A stretch of DNA of 64,000 nt from positions 1,881,721-1,945,720 of the forward strand of contig NW_008708752.1 in the NCBI RefSeq assembly GCF_000327385.1, read 5' to 3'. Under the pieces are notes generated by a model. It searched no databases. It worked only from the letters and a program-made list of their open reading frames with translations, and was not told the DNA's origin. The stretch is from Lottia gigantea (taxonomy: Eukaryota > Mollusca > Gastropoda > Lottiidae). The position numbers were made by a program, and so were the translations under genes. The stretch's first letter is position 1. Each line of letters begins with the position of its first letter. Positions 23,951 to 53,440 of the stretch are shown here, in pieces.

Positions 23951-26538
23951 TTATTTTAATAAAAGGTCCATATAAGCACCGGTTATTAAAGATTTTTCTG
24001 TTATATCAAGTTTCTGCATTAAATCTTCGGCAATCTTTTCACCTTCCATGATATCTTGATCTGGTTTCATTACCACCTGAAACGATTACATGAAAGTCAA
24101 AAATTATCAAAATTGATTTTCAAAATAGTACACATCAATGGGAAAATAGAAATGAGTATAGGCATGGCATGGCGTTCCCGGCTTCGTTAGTAAAATCACG
24201 AGTAGCGATTCAATGATTACTACCTTAAAATGGACATAAAATTTCAAACCTCAATAAAGTCTCAAACCAATTACCAGGTGTCATGACTAAAGAATAGAAT
24301 CTCTGTATAATTATAAGACAATATACCCATTAAACTAATACAAAATATTCCCACTGTTAAAATAGTGCTCATTACATCAATTGTAGAGTGATATAGAGAT
24401 ATCACTGTTAAAATAGTGTTCAATACATCAGTTGTAGAGCGATATAGAAATATCACTGTTAAAATAATGCTCAATACATCAATTGTAGAGCGATATAGAA
24501 ATATCATTGTTAAAATAGTGTTCAATACATCAATTGTAGAGTGATATAGAAATATCACTGTTAAAATAGTGTTCAATACATCAATTGTAGAGTGATATAG
24601 AAATATCACTGTTAAAATAGTGCTCAATACATCAATTGTAGAGTGATATAGAAATATTACTGTTAAAATAGTGTTCAATACATCAATTGTAGAGTGATAT
24701 AGAAATATCACTGTTAAAATAGTGCTCAATACATCAATTGTAGAGTGATATAGAAATATTACTGTTAAAATAGTGCTCAATACATCAATTGTAGAGTGAT
24801 ATAGAAATATCACTGTTAAAATAGTGTTCAATACATCAATTGTAGAGCGATATAGAAATATTACTGTTAAAATAGTGCTCAATACATCAATTGTAGAGTG
24901 ATATAGAAATATCACTGTTAAAATAGTGCTCAATACATCAATTGTAGAGCGGTATAGAAATATCATTGCCAAAATAGTGTTCAATACATCAATTGTAGAG
25001 TGATATAGAAATATCACTGTTAAAATAGTGTTCAATACATCAATTGTAGAGCGATATAGAAATATCACTGTTANNNNNNNNNNNNNNNNNNNNNNNNNNN
25101 NNNNNNNNNNNNNNNNNNNNNNNAAAGCATCATCGTCGAAACGTTGCAAGTCATTTATTAAAGTAATTGTTATCCATGTAATTGCGTCCAGTTATTCATA
25201 CCCCAGTTACTAAATGCCACTCAAAGAAGTTATATTTCTAGGAAACTTTTTTTTAAAGAAGTGTGCTTAGGGGCATTTATGATGGAAAGCTTTTCAGTTC
25301 AACACAGGTTAAATCGTTTGGTTTTATTTGTGTAGGCTTCACCATTTGAACTCTTTGTTCCTACAGTTAAATGGTTAGATGTATGTTTGCCATCAACTTC
25401 AAATAAATTGTTACTATGAGATTTTATTATAGTTTCAAAGTTAGGCATAAAACTATAACTTGAACTTACCTTCATTGGAAAACATTTCTAAGCGTGTTTC
25501 AAAAGTATTTAGTTTTATGGATTTATTGGATTTATAAAGGGATTCTGTCATATAGTTATGATACCAGGCTAGTTCACCGATGAACAAAGCAAGTTTTGAA
25601 ATTTCAATGTTTTGGATCATCTTAAAAGGCAGTATACCTTTAATTACGGCATAAAACATCAATTGGGATGATGGCGTAATAATGCCTAGATGGGACTCAG
25701 ATAATTTCCCTCGATAATAGACTTCTCCTTTTTATCAAATATGAAAAATCTATTGTAAATTACGTAATTACGTAAATTTCCTCGTTTTATCAACCTTATG
25801 TCGCAGATACTTTATCTAGGCATTGCCAACTATCAAAATCAGATTTTGTGGGGGGGAAAATAAAATACAAACCTCCAACTCCATAAAGCTACCTAACTTA
25901 TCGACATCATCAATATGTATTCTTGTTTGACCAACTATATACAGATATCTTGTTTTCTTTACTACGCCCTTTATTCCATACGCTTTTCCTAGTGTGACCT
26001 GGAATTATAAACGAGATGCCTTCATAAATTCTGATCATAGATGTCTGTCATTATGCTAAGAATGGTTCTCTATAGCTTCGAGCTTCCATTTTCGATTGGT
26101 TGTTTGTGGTAGTCTCGCTCACTTAACTTTAGATTTTCACACCCTTTGCGATAGCCTTGCTCACTTACCTTCAGATTTTCATACACTTTGCGATAATCTC
26201 CATAACTTACCAGGCCCTTCTTGTTATGTTCACTTACCTTCAAATTCTCAGATCCTTTGCCCGTCTCGATATCTTACCTTCAAATTTTCAGGATCATTTA
26301 CGAGAGTAATATGATACTCTGAAAATTTAGGTCCTTTTTGATCTGGTCTATTATAAAAAATCAGTTCAGAGTTCTTCTCGTTTCCTATCTGTCGTAGTTT
26401 CAATCTGCCGTTTGGTGTATTAAAAAAAGTATCCTCCTGAGCCAGTACTGTAGCTTCCGAACCGCTTAGAACACCTGCTTTCTGTTTGAAAGGTTGTAAG
26501 TCATCGATTTTGGCTTTTATTTCAATGTTTGAAGGCAT
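23951..26538 (-). CDS. CYTH-domain protein of the bacterial class IV cyclase-like type
   Basis: Three minus-strand exons, 26278-26538, 25873-25998 and 23951-24076, join at phase 0 to give 170 residues, the usual size for a stand-alone CYTH tunnel fold that binds triphosphates and metal. The protein opens MPSNIEIKAKIDDL, then QEDTFFNTPNGRLKLRQ, ELIFYNRPDQKGPK, YLYIVGQTRIHIDDVDKLG, FMELE and GAYMDLLL. From memory, these blocks closely follow a widespread bacterial family annotated as class IV adenylate cyclase (NVEIKAR, GRLKLR, RPDQ.GPK, VGQTRIHLD, G.F.ELE). The first Glu of the classical ExExK signature is Asn here. Activity is not known, so cyclase, triphosphatase or phosphate-binding roles are all open. 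The start chosen is the Met just inside an acceptor (TTTTGCAG before GATG); an in-frame upstream Met would extend into intron. Confidence 0.85.
24350..25073 (+). repeat. 51-bp minisatellite in CYTH intron 2 (array 1)
   Basis: About 14 copies of a 51-bp unit (CACTGTTAAAATAGTG, AATACATCAATTGTAG, GATATAGAAATAT) run up to an assembly gap, so the true length is unknown. Variants alternate at GTGYTC and GAGYGA. The period is 17 codons, which leaves a long stop-free frame that is not a gene. A second array with the same unit and strand lies at 49,104. Confidence 0.95.
25074..25123. other. Assembly gap (50 N)
   Basis: There are fifty Ns, a placeholder length, at the right edge of the 51-bp array. 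Confidence 0.99.
25520..25650 (-). repeat. Dispersed repeat, third copy
   Basis: On the minus strand it matches the 16,184 and 16,798 elements. Shared features are AAAGGGATTCTGTCATATAG, TTATGATACCAGGCTAG and a downstream AAAGGCAGTATACCTTTAA. It lies in CYTH intron 2. Confidence 0.55.
26119..26300 (-). repeat. Tandem copies of CYTH exon-1 tail with splice donor
   Basis: On the minus strand the exon end GAAAATTTGAAG plus GTAAGA (donor at 26,277) recurs downstream as GAGAATTTGAAG-GTAAGTGA, GAAAATCTGAAG-GTAAGTGA and a worn GAAAATCTAAAG-TTAAGTGA. Their starts, read on the plus strand, are 26,230, 26,161 and 26,119. Spacing is 42 bp, except for one step of 69 bp. At least two downstream copies keep a consensus donor. 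Confidence 0.85.
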
Positions 26539-28472
26539 CCTGCAAAATATTTTGAAACTTACATAATTAATCAATAACTTCTTTTGAGACATTAATAACA
26601 ATAATAATGGTTATTGGCATTATAGGGACAGTTGCGCCATTTTTTGTACTAATAATACTTAAGTTTCAGAAAAGGGCTTTTTTTAAAGCTTAGCCAATCA
26701 GTAAAGTGTTCATACTCATAGCTCAACGTCGAAATTTGAGCCTTCAAATCCATATGTGTTCAGAAGTGTGAAGCTCTATAGAATAGATAATTCTAGTTTA
26801 TAATTATAACTATTTGATCGTCTCCTTTACCAGTTGTGGGGCTCATTTACAGCTACCCCGTGTCACTGTTAAGATACAAGACCTGACGTAAGATCCCCAT
26901 GTAATTCAATAAAAAAAACGTAGGCATAGGTCATTGAGGATTTGACTGTTAGTGTGGCTAACGTAATTGGGTCTACAGTTATAGTTAATGAAGTTATGAT
27001 GAGAAGTGAAAGGGTTTTCTAAATTTTGAATGTGATAGTATCAATTTGCACAATTAAATTTTTCAATCAGACGTCTGTGGTTCTTGCAATTTCACTAAAA
27101 CTAAGTGTTTGATGACTTCAAGTATAGCGAAGGGTCTTATCTGCTATGAGTGACGTCATCAAACACTTAATATTTACAATTCCCTTTAAAAGAAAAGCCT
27201 ATTCACAGGGAAAATACGCTAATATCTTTTATTATCTTTATATTTATATTTCTATTTACTACATAGGCAATTGGCATATTTTACATATAGATCGAACTTT
27301 TACATATCTAGGTAGGCTACCTTAAATATAATTCTTTTCATTTTTTTGTGAATGGTATTTGAGAGTCATTGTGTGTAAAAACTCACACTGTTTTATGAAA
27401 GTGCACATATTGCAGGGCAAACATAGCAGGGCGTTATAATTAGCCCTGAAGGCTCATTACATGGGCGGGCATTAAAAGTACTATAATAGTGACTGCTCGA
27501 TATATACCTAATATTACTACGCGACAAGAACTTATATTTCGAAATCTGACGAAAATATAACTACATCGGAGAACTAATTTGCAAAATCCATTTAAAATTT
27601 GGAACAAATTGCATTTATTACAGCCACATCAATTTTTGCAATTTTAAAAATGCAATCTCATTTTCCAAAAATTACTAAGGAACTATTTTTTCCTACTTTC
27701 TGTTGACAGTTTTGTTGGCAGCCATTTTGGTTGAAATTTACTACCGATGTATCAAATTGAGAAGCATTTTTCTCGAAATATTTCAGGTAATTTTCTCATT
27801 GAATACCCTTATCGTTATATTAAAAGTTTAGTTTGTCAATTTTGTTTAAAATATTAATAGTTTTCTGTTTATAATTACCCGTTTTATTGCTCTCAAAAAT
27901 GTTCTACAGAAAAACTCTTGACCAGATATTCAGCCGCCCGTCGATATGGCCGCAATGTGAAACATTATTAGCCTCCAAAATTTTGCCTGCAAATTGATTA
28001 TTGCAAGCTAGCAAACCATTATTTTCTACGTCAATTCAAGACAAATGGTCATTCGTGAAAATGAGAATATGCCTTACTTTAAATGATGTTTACTCTTAGA
28101 GTTTTTGATGATGAAATGCAGTCGAGAGCTCAGGTTTTTGAAAGAAAAGGACATCGACCTGGTTTAGTGACCCATTTTTGGTAACAAAGGAAAGAGCTCA
28201 AAATGTCTACCACGAAGTCAAACTTTTGTCCTTATTAAAGAGTTAAATCCTTATTCTTCTTTTGGTGTGTCGTTGAACAACATTTCTTGATTTGATATAT
28301 TCATTAAGAAATACTCGACCGTGAAAGAATGCTAATGTAGAAACATTATTTGTAGTCTGATTTAGGAATTTTAAATGGAGTTGTCCCCCTTACATCATTA
28401 GAATTACAAAATTTGGGTGAAAAAATAAAAATAGTTATTTGGTTAAAAAAAGTTTGAAACAACTTTTTCAGA
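26539..28472. promoter_or_regulatory. Shared upstream region of the CYTH (-) and KMT5 (+) genes
   Basis: The two start codons face away from each other across 1.9 kb. Both sit just inside acceptors, so their first exons and promoters must lie within this stretch. It contains a perfect 14-bp inverted repeat (27,103-27,116 and 27,155-27,168) that includes a palindromic TGACGTCA at 27,151. Exact promoters cannot be set from sequence alone. Confidence 0.45.
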
Positions 28473-31400
28473 ATGTCATACAGTTCAAGGTATACGCCAT
28501 CAACTGGTATGACTTGTAAAGAATTATCAGAAAATGATGACTTAGCTACAAGTTTAGTTTTAGATCCATATCTTGGTTTCCAAACACACAAAATGAATGT
28601 CAGGTGAGTAGACCTTTATCTCTTTTCATATGAAAACTTAGTAAATTTTGCGACTGATCGAGCTTATCAATCATATGTTTAACATGGTTTAGGTTGCTAT
28701 CTGGTAAGTTGCAAAATTTCTACTTTGTCCAATGATGTGAGTTGAAATGACTGACATTAAAAAAGTTTGACTGTGAAAAATTGATTATACTGTCAAATTT
28801 CTCTGACTTGATTTAACAGAATACCGTTATTTAGTGTAGAAACACTAGAGATGCACAACAATAGCTAAGGATCATGTCTGTCAAGTGGTGTCACCCACAG
28901 AAAAACATGATACAAAACATAAATTTCCCATAATATAAAGATGAGCCAACTACCAACACAAAACTATGAATAAATTATGTATGAAATTGTTATTTTTAGG
29001 CACCGTCCATTAAAAAGTAAAAGAGAATTAAAAGGCGTAGTGGAAGAATTTATTAAAACACAGAGTTATGAGAAATGTTTTAAATCTTTGATGTCAGTTG
29101 AATGTTGTAGATCATCTTATATTATTAAATCTAAATCACAACAACAAACATTTAAAGAACATGTAAGTCTGTTATACTACTAATGTGTGATTAGCTGAGG
29201 TATGATGTCCAGTGTGGGGGGGGTGGGGGGGGTCTGGTGCTGACAGCTGTGTGCTTAGAAAATATTTGATAATTATTATTACAGGCTAATCATATTCATA
29301 TCATACTAGGATAGGTACCTCAAGTAGCCAGTTCTTTTGTTGTATTGATCTGTGGCGTGGTGCCATGGCCCCTTCCTCTGGTGAGAAAAAAACTGAAAAT
29401 CGCGTTAGGTGCTTACTCTGCCTTCCTGGATAAGAAAATGTTCAAGGGGAGGCCAACACTACAGTACAGGTACCCTATAAAATGCAACAAAAATACCCCA
29501 ATTTTAAATTTGAGCTCTACGAAACAAACATGTATACAGCTTCATATTGATGGAAAGTATGCATCTTCGGAAGAGTTCAAAAGAAAGTTGAAGGGTCAAA
29601 TAGATGATTGACACACTATATCCAGGCTTGTACAGCCGATATATTCAACCAATTTCAATCTACCACTGGGCATGTCCACATAGTTTCTGTGTTACTATTA
29701 CAGGTGTTTCGGTATTTCCGTATGTTTGATAAGCGTGCTGGATTCAGGTTGATGCCCTGTCATAGATATTCTTCAGAAGGGCAAGTTGGTGGTAAAATCT
29801 GTACAACTAAACAGTGGTAAGTATCATATAGATTGTTTTTGAACAGTTTAATTAGAATAAGGTTATAATTTTTTAGTCTCTGTTATCTAGCACTCAAATG
29901 AGGTTGAGTTTAACCTCTAAAAGCGTGTCATTTAGGATTTGCTTCTTGATAACAATGACAAATCATAGAATGGGGAAACCTAGTGAGGCTGTCATATTGC
30001 TCTTCTTTACTATCCCATAATTCATCCTTGTTTTCAAGAAACAGGTTCTGAATGAAATCTTTAACTGGTTAAAAATAATGTCATTAGAACAGGACTCCAT
30101 CACAAACCTTGTTAGATTACCATGGGCCATGGAAAAATATCAGAAAATCATAGAATAATGATTTGAAGTTCATGAATTTTGTTTTGTATATCAGGAAGAG
30201 AAATGATAAGATACCAATGTTAGTAGGATGTATAGCAGAATTAACACCAGCAGAAGAAGCTACTTATTTACGTCCAGGGAAAAATGATTTTAGTGTTATG
30301 TTCTCTTGCCGTAAAAACTGTGCTCAGTTATGGTTAGGTCCTGCAGCTTTTATTAATCATGATTGTAGACCAAATTGTAAGGTAGGTACCCAAGTATTAT
30401 GTAGAACATTGCATGATTTTAGTGTCCCTGTCAACTGACTAAAATTGATATTCCAAGCACTGTGATCAAGCTTCTCATCTCCAAAGAAATATGTCTTGAA
30501 ACTTTCAGTTAGATAAGGGCCAAAAATGTAGTCTAGAACCAGACTTGTCAATATGATGTTTGATTTGTCAGAGTGTACAAAATATTGTGTGTTGGGTTGG
30601 CTGGATTAGTCACAGCTCAAGGGTTTTGCACGAAATCTTATCTATCCAAGGTGATAGGACACTCTGATAAACTATTTATTTTATGGTGATATCCACTAAA
30701 AGAGGTCTATCTTGGCACCTCGGACAATTCAGTTCACTTATTTATTCAGAAAATGAACCTTTGATTATTGTAGTTTGTATCAACTGGTAGAGATACAGCC
30801 TGTGTTAAAGCATTACGAGATATTGAAGAAGGTGAAGAAATTACTTGTCTTTATGGTGAAGACTTTTTTGGTGATAAAAATAGTTATTGTGAATGTGAGA
30901 CATGTGAAAGGTAAGACCTATGCCAGGTATAATGGACATGTATCAAGAGCCACATTGACATGTAGGTTACATTATTGCTGTGTGGTGGTGTCTCTTCTTG
31001 GTGGAGAACCCCCGTCTCCAGTACACTTTCAAAATTCTTATAATTATAAATACGGAAAGAGTTGCCTGTTATCCCCCTTTTGATGTCATGTGGCCACTGT
31101 TGCAGTGTTGTTATTAAAAAAACTATATTTATCTTGTTAAAGACCAAAATCAGTGTGGGGATTTTCATCTTTTCAACATATATTGTACTGTGATACATTG
31201 GCCAGTTTATCTAGTAATGAATATTCAAAAGTTACGTCATAAACAATCGCTATCATGGTGATGTGTTTTTGTAAGTTTTACATTTCTTTATATTGCAGAC
31301 GACAGATGGGAGCGTATGAACCAAAAAATAAACAACAGTTGATAATAGACCCTGAAGAAGATAAAGGTTATAAATTGAGAGATACTGATGACAGATTGAA

Positions 31401-33045
31401 CCGGATTAAAACACAACCGGAATTAAAACAACCCAATATTAATGGTTTTATAACTTCAGCTAATGGTAGGTTATTAGCAGACCAAGATTACTCTTTTCGA
31501 AACATGTGATGGTACTTCTATTTGAGTTAAATACCATATAACTTTTACTCCCGATTTTGTCATTCTTTGGACGAGATTTTTGATGGATAAAATTTTCATG
31601 CTTTTTATAAATTGTTTTATAAAGCTTATTGATTGAAGAGTTGATTCCTTGCTGATAGTGGTCAGAGACTAAATAAGATACTGAGCAAGGATTTTTGTTT
31701 TGTGTTTTCTGTGGATTACTTCTCTCAAACAAGAATCGGCAAACTTTATAAGAATGATAAGTTCCCAAATTTAACCAATCATATAAAAGATATTTTTTTT
31801 TCTCTCATAGAATCATGGGATAGCAGAGCTAAATACTTAAATTCAGGAGCTCATCTTCTAAAAGCTGCAGAACTCAAGAGAAGAGGAATAACCAGATATG
31901 ATGCAGAGATCATTTTAGAGCAAGGTTTGGAACTGCCTGATCCTAAGGTGGTTCTTGAGAGAGAGCTGCCTTATTCATTGGACAAGACAAATAGTGTTCA
32001 TATAGGCAAATCTATGAATGACCAGTTAGAACTGGGGGTCCATGAAGAGGGTTGTCCCAAAATTCCTGGAAAACATATTGATTCTGTAGATGATCCGCCA
32101 GATATTACTGTTAAGCAGTTTCAGGGTTCCAATCCAAATCTCAGGGAAACTAAGGTCTTTCGAACAGCTTCCAAGGGGCTAATTAACAAAAGGAGAAAAA
32201 AGAACAGAAAACGGGCACAGAACTTAAACAACAATCACACCATAGTCAATTCAAATTTACTTCCAAACAAATCTACTAAACCATATCAGAAAGTATCCAC
32301 ACCCAAAATTACGAAGTCCAGATTCGTCAGAGAATCCCCAAAGCCTTCAAGGTACAGTCCCAGATTCAGGAAGATCTGCTCAGAAAATGTTGAACCATCC
32401 AGGGAACTTCCCATAAAGGGCAGCAATTTAACTAAGGAATTTGATCAAATGACAGAGAAATCTTCCAAATCATCATCACCTCCTCATCTTGAGACAGTCA
32501 ACGATATTCAAGTCAACCACATCATCGAAGCCAACCACAACTTCCAAGAGATGCCAATCTTGGAAGCTAACAGATCTCCAGCTAATTCATCTAGTTCAAT
32601 AGACAGTCTACCAAAATTAGATCGGGTCAAACCGTTGTTGCCAAATGGCAAGCATCGGTTAACAAAAGACTCATGGGAATCTATCTGTGATAGCAGACCT
32701 ATAGCCAAAGTGCCAAAATTGACCATTAAGTTTCGTAAGGATCCCATCCTTCAGAAGGAGCTTGAAAATCAAAAGTTGACCTCTTCTAGTGTTCAATTTA
32801 AATGGTTTGATGACTCCAGTGATTCAAAGGACCAATGTTCAACATTTTATAATAACAATAATCATAAAAAAGAATCCAGTCCGAAATTAAAGAATGGTAA
32901 ATCTTCCGTGATTGGAACAAACACGTTTTACTCAATTGACAGTTCCATGCCCAGTTTGTGTCCAATGGTCAGGAAGCCAACCAAGCTACGAATTAAATAT
33001 GGCAGTGATTCAATCAGTATTCCTTTACCTCCAGAAATATTGTGA
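28473..33045 (+). CDS. KMT5B: Histone H4-K20 methyltransferase, KMT5B/C (Suv4-20h) family
   Basis: The enzyme makes di- and trimethyl H4K20 in chromatin. Seven exons (28473-28603, 29000-29162, 29704-29816, 30195-30381, 30774-30910, 31299-31465, 31811-33045) join in phase to 710 residues. The N-terminal helical domain carries [20 protein letters not shown]. The SET core has [18 protein letters not shown] (NHDC motif, residues 190-193) and LYGEDFFG. The zinc cysteines are C197, C237, C239 and C242 in the post-[12 protein letters not shown]. The long last exon is mostly polar. It keeps [11 protein letters not shown] (326 onward), matching human ITRYDAQLILE, and ends [12 protein letters not shown], resembling human LRLIVGKDSIDI. 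The ATG lies just inside an acceptor. AATAAA at 34,567 marks a long 3' UTR. Vertebrates have two paralogues and the symbol here stands for the single ancestral type. Confidence 0.95.
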
Positions 33046-34590
33046 TATCATTTATTATTATTACTCATTTTAAAGGGATAAAATCTTCAAAATTAATGAA
33101 TTAGAAGATCGTGTCCCTTTAATTCTCGTATTTATTGTTTACATTTTCGGTTGATTGGTGCATTCTCATTTCAATCATTTTCAAGAGCATGGCCTCAGGA
33201 ATTCATATTGTAACTTGTTACTCTTATCCTATTCAGCAACGCAGGATTTCTGTTTTGCGAAGGATGGGTTTTTCAGACAATCTTGTAAAATTTAAAGAGA
33301 TATTTAATTAATTTTAACACACCAGTATACCCTGCAATTACAATCTGTCAGCTTCAAAATTTATGAAATTTAGTATATCAATGTAATATATTTGTGGCAT
33401 ACAATTCAAAACATTAACACAAGCATTCTTTTTAATCTTGAGTAAATAGTATTTTACTAAAATGAAATTCAGATTTTAAATTCATTAATTTGATTGGTTG
33501 ATTTTGAATTTTGAAATTAATTTTAGATCTCTTGAATCCCTTATTTGGATAGCTAGTTTTGGAAAGTGAGGCTAAAATTATACTCTAGGCATCTGAAGGA
33601 AATAAGCAAAGTCACTGAACAGGAATGAGGAGACAACACTGAGAATATTCTACAGTTACAAAACCCTCAACCCTTAAGTTTTCCAGAAATTGTTCTCAGA
33701 TCTATATGATGTTCACCACCTCAAAATAATATGTACTGTTCGTGGTTGTTTTGAATCACTTTTGAATGTGCACAAATATTGTTGCAACACTATAACAAAA
33801 AAGGTTACACCTAGTTCTGTTTAGGTTGAATCATGTTTCTTCAAAGCAATAGCTTATAATTAATTTTTACTTCAGGTCTTACGTCACTAAATCAGTAGCA
33901 AGCCCACAAATATTTCTATTGCCCTTATGAGCAATTGTTGTGACATGGGCATAAGTTATCTTGACTTGCAAGCTATATTTCACTTAGTTTTTGTATTTTT
34001 AAAGTTATTCATTCATGACTTTCAAATATTTATGATAGTTCAGTTTGTAATTGTAAAAAAGTTCATGTTTAAAAATTGTTATGAAATATCTGTTTTGAGA
34101 TTTTTCCACATCTTGTTATTGTAAATAGTTAAACTTGTGTTTAAGGCAGCAAACTTTCTTAAAAATCTTTTGAAGATATCTGGATGCCATTGTGAATATC
34201 TGTAGGGAGATTGTCCAGTCTGAAATTTATTTAATTGTAGTTGAATGGGATATCATATTTTAATTTGAATGGAATTCTAGTGGAATAACAGTTTTGGCCT
34301 GTTAAAAGCTATTAAAGCAACCTTTGACCAGCATGTTACTAACCCTATATTTGCATGGAAGCTATGATTTTACCATATGTGACAATTGAAAATTACAGAT
34401 AAGTCTTAACTATACTAGAGATTAAAAGGTTAAACTATCAATGACAATATTGATGAAAAGTTGGATGTTTGTTTTCTGTATGATGTTAAGTTATTATATT
34501 GTTGAATGTTATCAATGAAATTGGTTTAATGTTGAGTATGATCACTTATGATATAGAATTACTTGAAATAAATTTCAATTATCCAAATTT
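33046..34590 (+). other. 3' UTR of the KMT5 gene
   Basis: AT-rich, stop-filled sequence follows the TGA and ends soon after AATAAA at 34,567-34,572. It has no other feature I recognise. Confidence 0.6.
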
Positions 34591-35261
34591 ATTGAAAAAG
34601 GTTGTTTTTTGATGCTGAGTGCATCCAAGAATTTTTGATAATTTTGATAAAAAATGGAAAAAGGACCATTGAGCTAATGCATCAAATTGAAATTTCATGT
34701 CCTACTTTCCAGTACATCTGGGTACACTGAGGACCTGCAAGTATAGCACACATGTACAGCCTTTTAAGGAACAGGGTTAAAGTGGCAGTATGTGCTTCCC
34801 CCTTCACTGTTCATGAAATTTTTCCATTAAACAAGGTTCAAACGAACAAAAGCAACAGATTAAAAACCAAGTTGCCTAAAGTAACAAGTTTCTTTAACTG
34901 AAGCAGAAGACATGCAATGGAATTCTCGATAGTCTACCTATTAGTTTGGTTTCTTTTTACACAAGAATCAGTGTGTGCGTTAATTGCTTAATCGGTAACA
35001 GATTAACGTATTCGGCTACATGATAGAATCCTTGAGATTATCTACTTAATGACTGTAGTCTTATTCCTTTGATCTGTCATTGGGTGGCTTCCCTTGCCTG
35101 ACTCTTCATTATTTGACAAAACCAAAACAATGGTGACGTCATGTAGTGGAAAATAACAAGACAGGTTCTCTCTACGCAATAAGTTGAAAATAAAGGCATT
35201 TAAATGTTAGAATTTCATTGCTAATGTTGATTCGAAGTTAGAACCACATCTGCAGTCCACG
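34591..35261 (+). promoter_or_regulatory. Intergenic promoter region of BCAS3
   Basis: Only about 670 bp separate the KMT5 poly(A) signal from the BCAS3 start codon. A palindromic CRE-type site, TGACGTCA, lies at 35,134-35,141, about 120 bp before the ATG. The ATG context is CACGATGGCGG. No TATA box is evident. Confidence 0.45.
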
Positions 35262-52109
<16,848 letters not shown>

Positions 52110-52840
52110 AGCAGCTTTAACACTGAACCATTTATCCTTAGCTGTTCTTCAGGCAGAGGTCTTCTAAATGTTGGCTTCCCAAGCTAATAAAGCTCACTCT
52201 CTTTCTTTGGTAAGGGAAATCTGATGGTGGAATATTTAGACTCTTTTCATTCTAATTTACTCTTGTGATTGTACATGTTTAATAATGACTTTATTTTCAA
52301 ATTTTAATATAGCAGATATGAGAGCTTAGTGTCCACTTAAAGCAAACAATATTTATTGTTCAAAAGCACAACACATGATAATTCCGCAAATGAAATTTAG
52401 ACTATAGCTTGGCATTGCATTTTAGATTTCTATATTTATTTATACATTTCTACCTCAAGTTATCATTTAAAAGGTATAATTAACAATGTAATGTAATCTA
52501 AAAGGGGTATAACACATCTAGGAATTTACTGTGAAATTTTCTATATAAGAATTTAGGCATTTACTGAAAAACTAGAATACAGTTATAAATACAGTTTTTA
52601 AAATTTCTGACAAATTAAGATATGCCACATTGGCTTTTGCTAATTTATGTTAATTTTATTTAAATACAGTCAAACTTGTAAAAATGTACAACTGTCAACA
52701 GTTGGAACCTTCAATGAACCATTGCTTCATACAAGTTTGACTGTAGTTTGTAAATATATTTTTTTATGTTAATTGTAAATATTTATATTAATATTTTTAT
52801 TGTAAATAACTTTTAAATAAATAAAATATGTTACTTTTTA
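52110..52840 (+). other. BCAS3 3' UTR
   Basis: It runs from the TGA at 52,107-52,109 to overlapping AATAAA signals at 52,816-52,825. It includes a short inverted pair (CAGTCAAACTTGTA at 52,667 and TACAAGTTTGACTG at 52,730). Confidence 0.65.
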
Positions 52841-53104
52841 AAACAAAAATAACACTTTTGATTGTAAGTTATAACTGAGTTTGTAACATTTTCCAGTATT
52901 TGATTGATTATGTAGGTATCAATCAAAATTTTGATTTTATTTGATTGAAGGTATTAATTAAGGTTAACAGTGATAATATGGTTTTACACTTTTAGCTTTA
53001 AAGTTGAAGTATGCTCCATTACTTTAGTATATTTATCAAATGTATAAACTACAGATTAAAAGCAGAGGTTAAACTGAAAGGTTTTTAACTAGTTTTGAAA
53101 AGGT

Positions 53105-53440
53105 TTAAAGATGGGTTTCCTTGATTGAGTGTCATATTAAGCAAACTATTTGGTTAATTTGTGTTTGTAATGAATTATCACATATTCTTAGTCATATCAT
53201 TATGTTATTGTTGCATGTAATTAAGAGTTTTAACTAATCATAAAATTAAATGTCCATGTATGTACAGTCTGGATAAACAAAAAAATACTTTTTGAACTTT
53301 CTAGACTGGTCACTCATTAGAATTCTGCTGGTAATTCTCTTCTAATTATGAATTAATTGTGGACATGTGAGACAAATTGGTATTTTCATTAGAATACATC
53401 AACTTTCTATTCATATAAGTATGAGGGAACCCATCTTTAA
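53105..53440 (+). mobile_element. MITE with 17-bp TIRs, copy 2
   Basis: TTAAAGATGGGTTTCCT at the left and AGGGAACCCATCTTTAA at the right are near-perfect terminal inverted repeats. The interior is the inverse of 19,442-19,797 (shared GTACAGTCTGGATAAAC, TTAGAATTCTGCTGGTAATT). The TTAA at each tip may include the target-site duplication (TA or TTAA). Confidence 0.82.

Noticed and set aside
24271-25149. Long stop-free minus-strand frame with 17-residue repeats
   Set aside because: It is produced by the 51-bp minisatellite (a multiple of three) and crosses an assembly gap; it is intronic.
29345-29611. 88-codon open frame in KMT5 intron 2
   Set aside because: No family resemblance, and the flanking exons join in phase without it.
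31702-31810. Upstream extension of the KMT5 last exon
   Set aside because: A clear acceptor (TCTCATAG) at 31,810 and the matching phase put the exon start at 31,811; the upstream codons are intron.
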